Origin: Streptomyces sp. YPW6
GTDB lineage: Bacteria > Actinomycetota > Actinomycetes > Streptomycetales > Streptomycetaceae
Direction: 5' to 3'
Assembly (NCBI RefSeq): GCF_018866325.1
Contig: NZ_CP076457.1
Span: 1,178,001-1,242,000, forward strand
Length of the DNA: 64,000 bases
Every line of letters starts with the position of its first letter. Position 1 is the first letter of the stretch. Of this stretch, positions 1 through 7,496 are shown piece after piece. The notes beneath the pieces are model-generated. The model saw only the letters and a list, made by a program, of their open reading frames with translations. It had not been told where the DNA came from and made no database searches. The position numbers and the translations under genes are program-made.

Positions 1-843
1 GACGACGTCCTCGGGCAGCCAGGTGGCTCGCTCCCCCGTGGGCGCGTCCTCGGTCATCAGCCGGTCGAGAGCGGACGCGGACGGGCGGGTGGCGGGGTCC
101 TTGGCCAGACAGCGTTCCAGGAGTGCGCGCAGCCGGGGCTCCTCGACGCCGTCGAGGTCGGGCGCGTCGTGGACGGTCCGGTAGAGCAGGGCGTCGGCCG
201 GCCCCGTGCCGAACGGCGGGCGGCCGGTGGCCGCGTACCCGAGGAGGCAGCCGAGGGAGAAGACGTCCCCGGCCGGTCCGGCGGTGCGGCCGGATGCCTG
301 CTCGGGCGGCAGGAAGCCGGGGGTGCCGACGACGACTCCGGTGGCGGTCAGGGCGGTGGCGTCGGCCGCGCGGGCGATCCCGAAGTCGATCAGCCGGGGC
401 CCGTCGGCCGTCAGCAGGACATTGCCCGGTTTGACGTCGCGGTGGACGAGCCCGGCGGCGTGCACGGCGGCCAGGGCGCGGGACAGCAGCCGGCCCAGCA
501 CCGTGACGCTGCGCACGGGCAGCGGACCGCACTGGGCGACGACGTCGACGAGCGTCGGGCCGGGGACGAACTCCGTTGCCAGCCATGGGCGTTCGGACTC
601 GGTGTCGGCGCCGATGACCCGTACGGCCCAGGGACTGTCCACCCGGCGGGCGGCCTCGGTCTCGCGCCGGAAGCGGGTCCGGAAGTCCTCGTCCGCGAGA
701 CCGGGCAGGATGACCTTGATCGCGGCGAGCGCTCCGGAGTCGGTGCGCCCGAGGTAGACGACACCCATGCCGCCGGCGCCGAGGCGGCCGAGGAGCCGGT
801 GACCGCCGATCCGGGCGGGGTCGGCGGGTCGCAGATCGTCCAT
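1..843 (-). CDS. Serine/threonine protein kinase, N-terminal part (runs off the left edge)
   Basis: Hanks-type kinase domain starting at the N-terminus; 281 codons are visible and the gene continues past base 1. I see the glycine-rich loop GAGGMG (residues 22-27), the VAIK-like lysine (AAIK), the catalytic loop HRDVKPGN (from residue 134), DFG at about 153-155 and a GTPGFLPPEQ activation-segment end. All key residues are present, so it should be active. It would transfer phosphate from ATP to Ser/Thr of target proteins. Any C-terminal transmembrane or sensor part lies outside the window. It starts 9 bases after the stop of the lipoprotein gene on the same strand, so the two are probably co-transcribed, and the lipoprotein may act with it at the membrane (inference). 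Confidence 0.93.
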   Translation of the reverse strand, partial: MDDLRPADPARIGGHRLLGRLGAGGMGVVYLGRTDSGALAAIKVILPGLADEDFRTRFRRETEAARRVDSPWAVRVIGADTESERPWLATEFVPGPTLVDVVAQCGPLPVRSVTVLGRLLSRALAAVHAAGLVHRDVKPGNVLLTADGPRLIDFGIARAADATALTATGVVVGTPGFLPPEQASGRTAGPAGDVFSLGCLLGYAATGRPPFGTGPADALLYRTVHDAPDLDGVEEPRLRALLERCLAKDPATRPSASALDRLMTEDAPTGERATWLPEDVV

Positions 844-852
844 CACCAGGCC

Positions 853-1650
853 TCAGTTCCGCTTCTCGACGGCGTTTTCGAGCCGGGACAGCATGACGCC
901 CTGCGCCTTGCTGACCCATGCGTCGATCTCGTCCTTGGTGCGGCCTTCGGCTCCCTGGCCGGTGACGGCGACGGTGAGCTGGAGGGTCTGCGCCTGCTGC
1001 CAGGAGTAGTGGTGCGGCCCGCCCAGTTCGGAGCTCCGGTACTCCCCCACCTCGCTGAGGAAGTCCTCGGAGCTGCCCTGGCCGCTCTCGCCGCCGAAGA
1101 GCGCCCCGGCGACCAGTGATCCGATCGTCTCCCCCGCGCGAAGTTGCTGGGTGGGGCAGCGCATGCTCTCCTCGATCGACTCCGCCATCTCCCAGGCCGC
1201 GTCCTCGCGGGTGCGGTGGACGGTGACGACGGCCGCCAGGCGCACCGGCCCCTTGCCGGCCGCGGCCGGCGCCTCGAACGACCGGGTGAGGGTGGCCAGG
1301 ACGCTGGGTGCGGGCTTCTGCCGGCGCCAGACGCAGTCCTCGCCGAGCACGGACCAGGTGGCCGGGTCGCTCTCGTACGGGCTCCGCTTCACGACTCCGG
1401 GGCCGAAGCTGTCGGGGCCGGCGATGACGCGGCCGATGAGGTCGCGCGCCTCGGCCCGGGACGCCGGGAGCCGGGCGGGGTCGGGGACGAACGTGTCCCC
1501 GGCGTCGGGGTCGCGGTCCGGGTGCGCGCTCGTCGAAGCATCCCCCTGCTCCGGGGCGTCCGCCGCCCCGGAGCAGCCGGCGAGCAGCACGGCCACCAGT
1601 GTCAGGGGCAGGGCGTACCGGCCCCTCCTTAACGGCACATGACCGGTCAC
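853..1650 (-). CDS. Secreted lipoprotein of unknown function, upstream of a Ser/Thr kinase
   Basis: The N-terminus has a basic stretch, a hydrophobic core and the lipobox LLAGC, so it should be lipidated and anchored outside the cytoplasmic membrane. The rest is a soluble domain of about 230 residues with no family I recognise; a few cysteines and Trp residues (CVWRR, YSWQQ) suggest an extracytoplasmic fold. I chose GTG at 1650 because it has a GGGGA ribosome site 7 bases upstream and gives a normal-length signal peptide, and because the TATGAT box at 1683-1688 would start transcription inside the longer alternative (ATG at 1680). It probably forms an operon with the kinase 9 bases downstream; a sensor or accessory role for that kinase is inference. 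Confidence 0.85.
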   Translation of the reverse strand: MTGHVPLRRGRYALPLTLVAVLLAGCSGAADAPEQGDASTSAHPDRDPDAGDTFVPDPARLPASRAEARDLIGRVIAGPDSFGPGVVKRSPYESDPATWSVLGEDCVWRRQKPAPSVLATLTRSFEAPAAAGKGPVRLAAVVTVHRTREDAAWEMAESIEESMRCPTQQLRAGETIGSLVAGALFGGESGQGSSEDFLSEVGEYRSSELGGPHHYSWQQAQTLQLTVAVTGQGAEGRTKDEIDAWVSKAQGVMLSRLENAVEKRN

Positions 1651-1682
1651 AGCGTTTCCCCGTTCCTCTCGACGCCGCATCG

Positions 1683-1688
1683 ATCATA
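1683..1688 (-). promoter_or_regulatory. Candidate -10 box (TATGAT) for the lipoprotein-kinase operon
   Basis: Read on the minus strand the sequence is TATGAT, one base from the sigma-70/HrdB consensus. It lies about 33 bases before the GTG start at 1650. No convincing -35 box was seen at 16-18 bases spacing. Confidence 0.45.
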
Positions 1689-2061
1689 GGTTCGCCCGCC
1701 GTGGCCAACAGAGTTCCGGGAAGGGACTGTTACCTCGTCGGGACCTGCGCGGGACCGGTGCCAGGTGTGCCGGTACCGCTCCGTAGGCCGGTCTCGTCCG
1801 GACGGTGCGGAGGTGCTCGACGGGCCCGCCGCCGCCGGCGCCGAAGTGGACGGTCGGGCCCGTGGACAGCCTCACACCGCTCACGACGACACCAGGGGAG
1901 GCGCTGTGCCCGGCCACCCTCGGGCCAGGACCTGACGCAGCGTGGGGAAGAGGCCTCCGTCCTTGATAACGTCGCCCCCGCGGCTGCGGACTTCTCCCCC
2001 CGACCCAGCCGTACGGGGTGAGCACGGGGACCGGGCGCGGCAGGACGAAGAGGGCCGACAG
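1689..2061. other. Intergenic region between divergent genes, no supported gene
   Basis: About 370 bases between the lipoprotein promoter and the GAP1 start. Open frames here show no consistent GC-rich third position and no start with a ribosome site. It must hold the promoter of the plus-strand gene, but I see no clear hexamers. The bases before 2062 (GAGGGCCGACAG) give a modest Shine-Dalgarno. Confidence 0.5.
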
Positions 2062-4557
2062 ATGAGCCTTGCACAGGTGCACTACACCTCCGCCGCGCCG
2101 GGGGACGAGGGGGCGGGCGGCAGGTTCACGGCCGTCGGCCCCGGGGTGACCGGGGCTCTGCTGGCGGAGATCGAGCCCTTGCTGCGCTACGAACTTCCCG
2201 AGGGCACCCCCGACCGCCCTTCGGACGCCGAACTCCGCTCGCTACCCCAGGCGTTCACCTACGCCACCCTTTCCGACGGCAGCCGCCTGGTGTTCCGGTC
2301 AATACCGGTACGGGACACGGCCGGCGGCGCGGGTCAGGGGTTCCGGTTCCACACGCACGCGGTGCATCTGCCGCCGGGGGTGCCGCTGCCGGGCGACCGG
2401 CTGCCGGTCGAGACGTGGCGGTCGCCGCACTGGGTGGCGGTCACGCCCGGCGGCGCGATACCGGACCCGTTGACGCTGCCACCGGGGCCGACGGCCGTCT
2501 CGGAGGGACTGGACGACTTCGCCGTGTCGCGCGGCCCCTGGCTCGCCGCCGTCCTGGCCGATCTGCGCCGGGCGAGCGATCCGGAGGATTCCGGCGGGCG
2601 GCCGGTGGTCCTGGTGGAGCGGCGGTGCGCGGACGTGGCCAGGTGGCTGGGGCTCGCGTCCGTGACCCTGCCGCGGGAGAGCGCGGAGCGGCTGACGTTC
2701 ACCACGTACACCAGGCGGCCGGGGAGTTCGGCGGCGCGGGTGGTGGGGGTGCTGCCCGAGGACGGGGAGGCGGCCAGGGCGGCGGGCCTGCGGGTGCATG
2801 TGTGCGCGGGGCAGCCACCGTCGGCCGGGGGCGGGGACGACGCGTGGGCGACGACGGCGGCGCGGGTCTGGCGGAGCCGGTCGTCGGAGCTGTTCCGGGA
2901 GGCACGGGAACTGCCCGGGGAGCCTTTCGCCGCAGGCCCGTTGGCGGTGACGGCCCTGTGCGCGGGGATCACGCTCGGGCCGGACGAGCGTGCGGCGGCG
3001 GCCGGTTGGGCGGCGGACCGCCCGTACGTCCTGGACGCCGACCGTACGGGCCACCTGGTCGACGCTCTCGCATCCCCCGGCATCGACGACCGTACGGGGC
3101 CCGAATTCGACGCGGTGGGACGGCTGTTCGGCGCCCTGGAGGGCCGATGCCCCGCGTCGGTGACCGCTCCGCTCGCGGCGATGCTGGTGACGGAGGCGGT
3201 ACGGGGCGGCAACGGCTCGCTGGAACTGCCGCGCCGGGACGCGTTCGTGGGGCCGGAGGGCGCAGCGGTCGCGGAGCGGCTCGCCCCGGAGATCCTGACC
3301 GAGCTGGGCGACAGGGCCGGGCCCCGCTCGGTCGCGAGAACCGTACAACTGCTGCGGGTGGCACGGCTGCTGGGCGTGGACAGCACGGAGTCGCTGCCGG
3401 GGGTCGTGGACCGCCTGGCACCGGCGCTGCTGGCGGAGGCGGCGGCGCAGGAGAGCCGGGGGGCGGGTTCCGAGGAGCCTGTGGGCTTCGCCCCGGCCCT
3501 GCTGGAGCTGCTGGACGAGCAGTTCGAGGTGCGGACGGCGTTGCTCGGCGCGCTGGACCGGCTCGCCCCGCAGGACCCCGGGGCGGTGGCCCGGTTCCTG
3601 GAGCGGGTGGCGCTGCCGTTCACGGGGACGCAGGCGTTGCCGCACCTGCGGATGTGCGCCGAGGTGCCGGGGGCGATGGCGACGCTCGGCGGGGACCGGG
3701 CGGCGGTGTGGCACCGGGTGCTGCGGGCGGCCGGCCTCTCCCCCTTCGCGGAGCCCCTGGTGCTGCGGACGGCGGTGGGCCTGGTGTGGGCGGACCGGGC
3801 CCCGACGATCGAGGAGGCCCGCCTGCTGCTGGACGCGGCGACCTCGGACGCGCACCGTGCGGCGGGCACGTGGGCCCGCCTGGTCGACGCGGCACTGGGC
3901 GCGCCCGCCGCGAAGCCGACCGCCGGTGGCTCGCCCGCCGCGAGCACCGACGAGGCGGCGGCCCTCGCCCACGACCTGCTGCGCGGATTCCCCGGGGAGA
4001 TCGGCGGCCGGCAGCGTGCGGGTCTCCTGCTGCTGGACCTGGTCCGCGAACTGCGCACGGGCGCACCGGAACCCGGCTGGGCGGAGGCGGTCCGCACCCT
4101 GTGCGCCCAGGCGGACCCGGTCGAACCGGCCCTCCGGGAGCGGGCGCACACGGCCCTGGCCGAACGCCTGCTCGCCCCGGACCGCCCGGGCGCCGAACTG
4201 TACGACTTCGTCCACGGCGACGACGCCGAGCTGATCGCCGCGTACGACCGCACCGCCCGGACGGACCCGGTTCGGATCCGGCTGCGCACCCAACCCGCTT
4301 ACGCGGCGGACTGCTTCACCGTCTGGACGGCCCACCCGCACGCGGGCAGGACCTGGCCCCCGGTGGCCGCCGCCCTCCTCGACGAGGTCCTGCGCCCGGC
4401 GGTGCGCGCCATGTCCCCCGAGGACGTGGCGGAGGTCGAGGCGACGGTGGGCCGCACGGGCAGCAGCGGCCGGGCGGACGCCTTCCGCACCTGGAACCGC
4501 GCCAGAACGCTCGGCCGGCTGGGCCGCCGGATCGTGGGGCGGGTGCGGCGGGGGTGA
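2062..4557 (+). CDS. GTPase-associated protein 1 (GAP1)-related protein
   Basis: An 831-residue cytoplasmic protein without signal peptide or membrane segments. The N-terminal 150 residues match what I know of the GAP1-N2 domain: HYTSAAPG near the start, RFTAVGPGVTGALL, then HTHAVHLPPGVPLPGDRLP and SPHW. The remainder is an Ala/Leu/Arg-rich helical region, as in GAP1 middle and C-terminal parts. In Streptomyces such proteins usually sit beside a TRAFAC-class GTPase in NTP-dependent conflict or signalling cassettes; here no GTPase lies on either side, only the divergent kinase operon. ATG 2062 is chosen over an upstream in-frame ATG at 1942 because homologues begin with SLAQVHYTS-like sequence. 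Biochemical role unknown. Confidence 0.8.
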   Translation: MSLAQVHYTSAAPGDEGAGGRFTAVGPGVTGALLAEIEPLLRYELPEGTPDRPSDAELRSLPQAFTYATLSDGSRLVFRSIPVRDTAGGAGQGFRFHTHAVHLPPGVPLPGDRLPVETWRSPHWVAVTPGGAIPDPLTLPPGPTAVSEGLDDFAVSRGPWLAAVLADLRRASDPEDSGGRPVVLVERRCADVARWLGLASVTLPRESAERLTFTTYTRRPGSSAARVVGVLPEDGEAARAAGLRVHVCAGQPPSAGGGDDAWATTAARVWRSRSSELFREARELPGEPFAAGPLAVTALCAGITLGPDERAAAAGWAADRPYVLDADRTGHLVDALASPGIDDRTGPEFDAVGRLFGALEGRCPASVTAPLAAMLVTEAVRGGNGSLELPRRDAFVGPEGAAVAERLAPEILTELGDRAGPRSVARTVQLLRVARLLGVDSTESLPGVVDRLAPALLAEAAAQESRGAGSEEPVGFAPALLELLDEQFEVRTALLGALDRLAPQDPGAVARFLERVALPFTGTQALPHLRMCAEVPGAMATLGGDRAAVWHRVLRAAGLSPFAEPLVLRTAVGLVWADRAPTIEEARLLLDAATSDAHRAAGTWARLVDAALGAPAAKPTAGGSPAASTDEAAALAHDLLRGFPGEIGGRQRAGLLLLDLVRELRTGAPEPGWAEAVRTLCAQADPVEPALRERAHTALAERLLAPDRPGAELYDFVHGDDAELIAAYDRTARTDPVRIRLRTQPAYAADCFTVWTAHPHAGRTWPPVAAALLDEVLRPAVRAMSPEDVAEVEATVGRTGSSGRADAFRTWNRARTLGRLGRRIVGRVRRG

Positions 4558-4587
4558 CGCGCGGCCTCTCCGGGAACGTTGAGGGCG

Positions 4588-4794
4588 TCAATGCGGTGAC
4601 GGACAGCCGTCGGAGTGCCGCAACGTTATCCAGTCGAGGGTGCAGTCGCACATCCCCGTCTCCTCATCGGGACTCGGAGGACACAGGGGCGTGCCCTCCT
4701 GCGGTAATCCGTCCGGCCATTCCCCTGGGCCTCGGGACGGCCCCTTCCGTCGGTCTGCCGTGTGGAGCGATGCGGGAGCGGGGTCACCAGGCAT
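4588..4794 (-). CDS. Possible small protein or gene remnant, 68 aa
   Basis: This stretch between two convergent genes has an open minus-strand frame whose end (MCDCTLDWITLRHSDGCPSP) reads like real protein, with three closely spaced cysteines. The frame stays open upstream into the FG-GAP gene in the wrong phase, and no strong ribosome site precedes the ATG at 4794. Third-position GC is moderate, lower than in neighbouring genes. It could be a short gene, a decayed one, or chance. I assign no function. Confidence 0.25.
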   Translation of the reverse strand: MPGDPAPASLHTADRRKGPSRGPGEWPDGLPQEGTPLCPPSPDEETGMCDCTLDWITLRHSDGCPSPH

Positions 4795-4912
4795 GGGGGT
4801 CTCGTCTCTGTCGATGGAAGGGACCTGTCCGAGGACGTTGTTCCCGCGGTGGATCAACCAGCCGCGGGAATCGTTGAGGGTGTGGTCGCGGTGCGCCGCG
4901 TTCCCCAGGACC

Positions 4913-6376
4913 TCAGGAGGTGAGGACGCTGCCGAGGCGGCTTCCGGTGGGGGTTCCGACGATGCCTTTGCCGAGGAAGGAGGCGCGTCCGGTGGCGGGG
5001 TGGTAGACGGTGGTGCCGTCGTTGTTGTTCTCACCCGCGGCTCCGAGGACGAGGCCGGTCGTGCCGTCTCCGGTGAAGTCTCCCGCCGTGACGGCGGTGC
5101 CGAACTGGTCGTCGGTCTCGCCGCCGCCTCCGATGCTGCCGGTGCCCTGGCTGAGGCTGGTGGCGTTCTTGAGGGCGATGCCGTCCGGTGTGGTGGTGAG
5201 CTTGAGCAGGAGGACGCTTCCGGCGTCGGTGCTGGTGACTCCGTTGACGGTGGAATCCTTGCCGGGGATGCCGCTGACGATGTCGAGGGTGTTGTCTCCG
5301 TCGAGGTCGTGCAGGGCGACCGAGGTGCCCATGGCGTCACCTTCCTTCGCTTCGCCGGGCACGTCGGGGGTGGTCTGGCTGATGGTGGTGGTGTGGCCGC
5401 GGTAGTAGAGCCCGTAGGGCTGGCCGAGTTTGACGGTGACCTGCCCGCCGGTGGCAGCGCCGTAGGCGGGGGCGGTCTCGGTGGGGGCGGGTTGTCCGAT
5501 GACGATGTCGTCACGGCCGTCCTGGTTGATGTCTCCGGCGGCGATGCTGCGGCCGGCGCCCATCTGGATGGCCATGGCGTGGGTGAGGCCGACCGGGCCG
5601 GCGCTCGCGTACTCGTAGGCGCGTGCCTGGCCGTGGCGGTCGACGGTGGTGACGGCGACGTCGTCGTATCCGTCGCCGTTGAAGTCCCCGGCGGCGACGT
5701 CGACGTGGTTGAGGTCTTCGAAGGTGAGACGCAGGGTGGTGGCCTTCTTGGTGGCGCTGTCGCGCCAGACCAGCCAGCCGCCCGAGCCCGCGTTGCCGAG
5801 CCCGACGCCGACGACGTCGTCGAGGCCGTCGCCGGTGAAGTCGCCCATGGCGACCGCTGTGCCCAGGCGGGCCCTGCCGGGGTTGCGGGGGTCGTCGTCG
5901 GCGGTGGTGAAGTAGTCGCCCTGGGTGAGCCGGCTGCTGCCGGTCAGGACGGTGACGTTGCCGCGTTCCTTGAACACGCTGTCCGCCTCGCCGGGCGAGC
6001 CGACGGCGAGGTCGGTGAGGCCGTCACCGTCGACATCTCCGTACGCCACATCGGCTCCGAAGCGGTCACCGGGCTCGGGCGCCCCCGGAACGGAACCGCT
6101 CTGTGTGATGATCGTCCGTCCTGTCGTCGAGGGGCCGCTGCTGCTCCCGGGCAGGACCGACACCTGCCCTGCCGCGGACGATGCCTGCGGGACACCGGCG
6201 ATCAGGTCGCCGATCCCGTCGTTGGTGAAGTCCGCCCCGCTCGCCGTTGCCGCAGCGGGCGCCGCGTGGACAGCACCCGGCCAGACAAGACTGCCGATTC
6301 CGGTCATGGCCAGGACGACGGTCGCGGCGCGGACGCGCGGCGCGGACGGGTGTACGGCTCGGGCACGCCGAGTCAT
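4913..6376 (-). CDS. Secreted FG-GAP repeat (integrin-alpha-like beta-propeller) protein
   Basis: A 487-residue exported protein. A twin-Arg-containing N-terminus and a hydrophobic stretch ending in AVHAAPAA give a signal peptide cleaved near residue 40. About seven repeats follow, each with a calcium-loop motif of the type DxDGDGxxD (GDVDGDGLTDLAVG, GDFTGDGLDDVVG, GDFNGDGYDDVAV, GDINQDGRDDIVIG, HDLDGDNTLDIVS, GDFTGDGTTGLVLG) with hydrophobic strand segments between them. That predicts one complete seven-bladed calcium-binding propeller. Such domains usually bind other proteins or glycans; no catalytic domain is present. The ATG is preceded by AAGGAG at 6 bases. It follows an exported hydrolase on the same strand. 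Confidence 0.9.
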   Translation of the reverse strand: MTRRARAVHPSAPRVRAATVVLAMTGIGSLVWPGAVHAAPAAATASGADFTNDGIGDLIAGVPQASSAAGQVSVLPGSSSGPSTTGRTIITQSGSVPGAPEPGDRFGADVAYGDVDGDGLTDLAVGSPGEADSVFKERGNVTVLTGSSRLTQGDYFTTADDDPRNPGRARLGTAVAMGDFTGDGLDDVVGVGLGNAGSGGWLVWRDSATKKATTLRLTFEDLNHVDVAAGDFNGDGYDDVAVTTVDRHGQARAYEYASAGPVGLTHAMAIQMGAGRSIAAGDINQDGRDDIVIGQPAPTETAPAYGAATGGQVTVKLGQPYGLYYRGHTTTISQTTPDVPGEAKEGDAMGTSVALHDLDGDNTLDIVSGIPGKDSTVNGVTSTDAGSVLLLKLTTTPDGIALKNATSLSQGTGSIGGGGETDDQFGTAVTAGDFTGDGTTGLVLGAAGENNNDGTTVYHPATGRASFLGKGIVGTPTGSRLGSVLTS

Positions 6377-6418
6377 CTGCTGCTCCTTGAGGAAAGTACG
6401 GACGGGCTGAAGGCATGA

Positions 6419-6449
6419 AGCACAGCCCCGGGGAACACCGGGCCGTGCT
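6419..6449. terminator. Imperfect hairpin between the hydrolase and FG-GAP genes
   Basis: AGCACAGCCCCGG pairs with CCGGGCCGTGCT across a 6-base loop, with one bulge. It follows the hydrolase stop by a few bases and has no U-tract. It may terminate or attenuate transcription entering the FG-GAP gene. Confidence 0.5.
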
Positions 6450-6457
6450 GGGGTGGG

Positions 6458-7366
6458 TCAGGTGGTGCGGGCCTTGAGCCAGGAGACGACCGTGGCGAAC
6501 ATGCCGGGTGTTCCGAGGAGGGCCTGCCCGTGGGCGGTGGAGCCGGTGACGATGCGCGTGGCCACGTCCGAGGCGGGAACCCCGGCGGCCTTCGCGGCGG
6601 CTTCGAGTTCGGTGGAGTGGGCAGCGGGTACGAAGTCGCCGTCGGAGTGGACCAGGAGCATCGGCGCGTCTCCCTTGCCGACGGCGTTCTTGGATTCCAT
6701 GTCGCGCCAGGTGTCCCAGCAGCCCATCTCCCGGTAGGCGGTGGAGTTGTCGGCGGGGTCGGGGTAGCAGCGCGCCAGGAGGGTGGCGTTGTCCCGGACT
6801 TTGCGGATCTTGCCGACGGTGGAAGTATTGCCGTCCTGCCAGGCCCGGTACGGGGAGGCCACCGGGGACAGGGCCACGATGCCCTTGAGGTCGAGGCTGT
6901 TGGTGCCGCGGGTCGCGGCGTCGGTGGCCATCTGCCCGCCGGCCGATGAGCCGACCAGGAGGATGTTCTCGGCGTCGGTGTCGTACCGGTCTGCGTTGTC
7001 GCGTACCCACTTCACCGCGCGGGCCACGTCGTCGCGCTGGGCGGGCCAGGCCGCCTCGAAGTTCAGGCGGTACTTCATGGCGAAGACCTGGAAGCCCTGG
7101 TCGGCAAGCTGCTTCTCCCAGGTCGCCCAGCTGGCGTGGGTGTACCAGTACCCGCCGGTGATCAGGATGACTGCCGGGCGCGGCGCCGGCGACGGGTTCC
7201 AGGTGATGTCCACCGTCTGGTGGGGGTGGGTGCCGTACTGCTGGGCCGCGGCCTCGGCCTTCACCGCGGCCGGCGCCTTGGCTGCGGCAGGAGTTGCGGG
7301 CACGGCGGCCGTGGTGCCGGCGGTCGCCAGCACGGCGGCCACGAGGATCAGAAGAATGCGACGCAC
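6458..7366 (-). CDS. Secreted alpha/beta-hydrolase (esterase/lipase-like)
   Basis: A 302-residue protein with an N-terminal signal peptide (hydrophobic residues 3-25, then Ala-rich). It has an alpha/beta-hydrolase fold: the oxyanion strand ends in TGGYWY (about 70-75) where the HSL/BD-FAE group has HGGxW, the nucleophile elbow is GSSAG (139-143, Ser141), the likely acid is Asp244 in SDGD and the base His279 in TAHG. The triad is intact, so it should hydrolyse an ester, perhaps acyl or feruloyl, outside the cell; the substrate cannot be read. GTG start with AAAGAGA upstream. It belongs to a minus-strand run of four exported proteins. Confidence 0.88.
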   Translation of the reverse strand: MRRILLILVAAVLATAGTTAAVPATPAAAKAPAAVKAEAAAQQYGTHPHQTVDITWNPSPAPRPAVILITGGYWYTHASWATWEKQLADQGFQVFAMKYRLNFEAAWPAQRDDVARAVKWVRDNADRYDTDAENILLVGSSAGGQMATDAATRGTNSLDLKGIVALSPVASPYRAWQDGNTSTVGKIRKVRDNATLLARCYPDPADNSTAYREMGCWDTWRDMESKNAVGKGDAPMLLVHSDGDFVPAAHSTELEAAAKAAGVPASDVATRIVTGSTAHGQALLGTPGMFATVVSWLKARTT

Positions 7367-7430
7367 GAGGGGTCTCTTTCAGAGAGGGCCGTGAGGGGAA
7401 GGGCCGAGCTTCTCCGGAGCAGCGGAGGAC

Positions 7431-7467
7431 GGCCCCGGGGAAACGCGGACCGCGTTTCCCCGGGGCC
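7431..7467. terminator. Perfect 17-bp hairpin downstream of the pseudoprotease-propeller gene
   Basis: GGCCCCGGGGAAACGCG (7431-7447) is followed by GAC and its exact complement (7451-7467). It lies 30 bases after the stop of the 7497-9689 gene. A very stable stem without U-tract is the usual Streptomyces terminator form. Confidence 0.8.
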
Positions 7468-7496
7468 GGAGCATGCTGGTGTCCGGGGTGGGGAGG

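Noticed and set aside
2415-4877. 820-codon plus-strand frame over the GAP1 gene
   Set aside because: It is a Gly/Arg/Ala-rich alternative frame; the GAP1 frame has real domain motifs.
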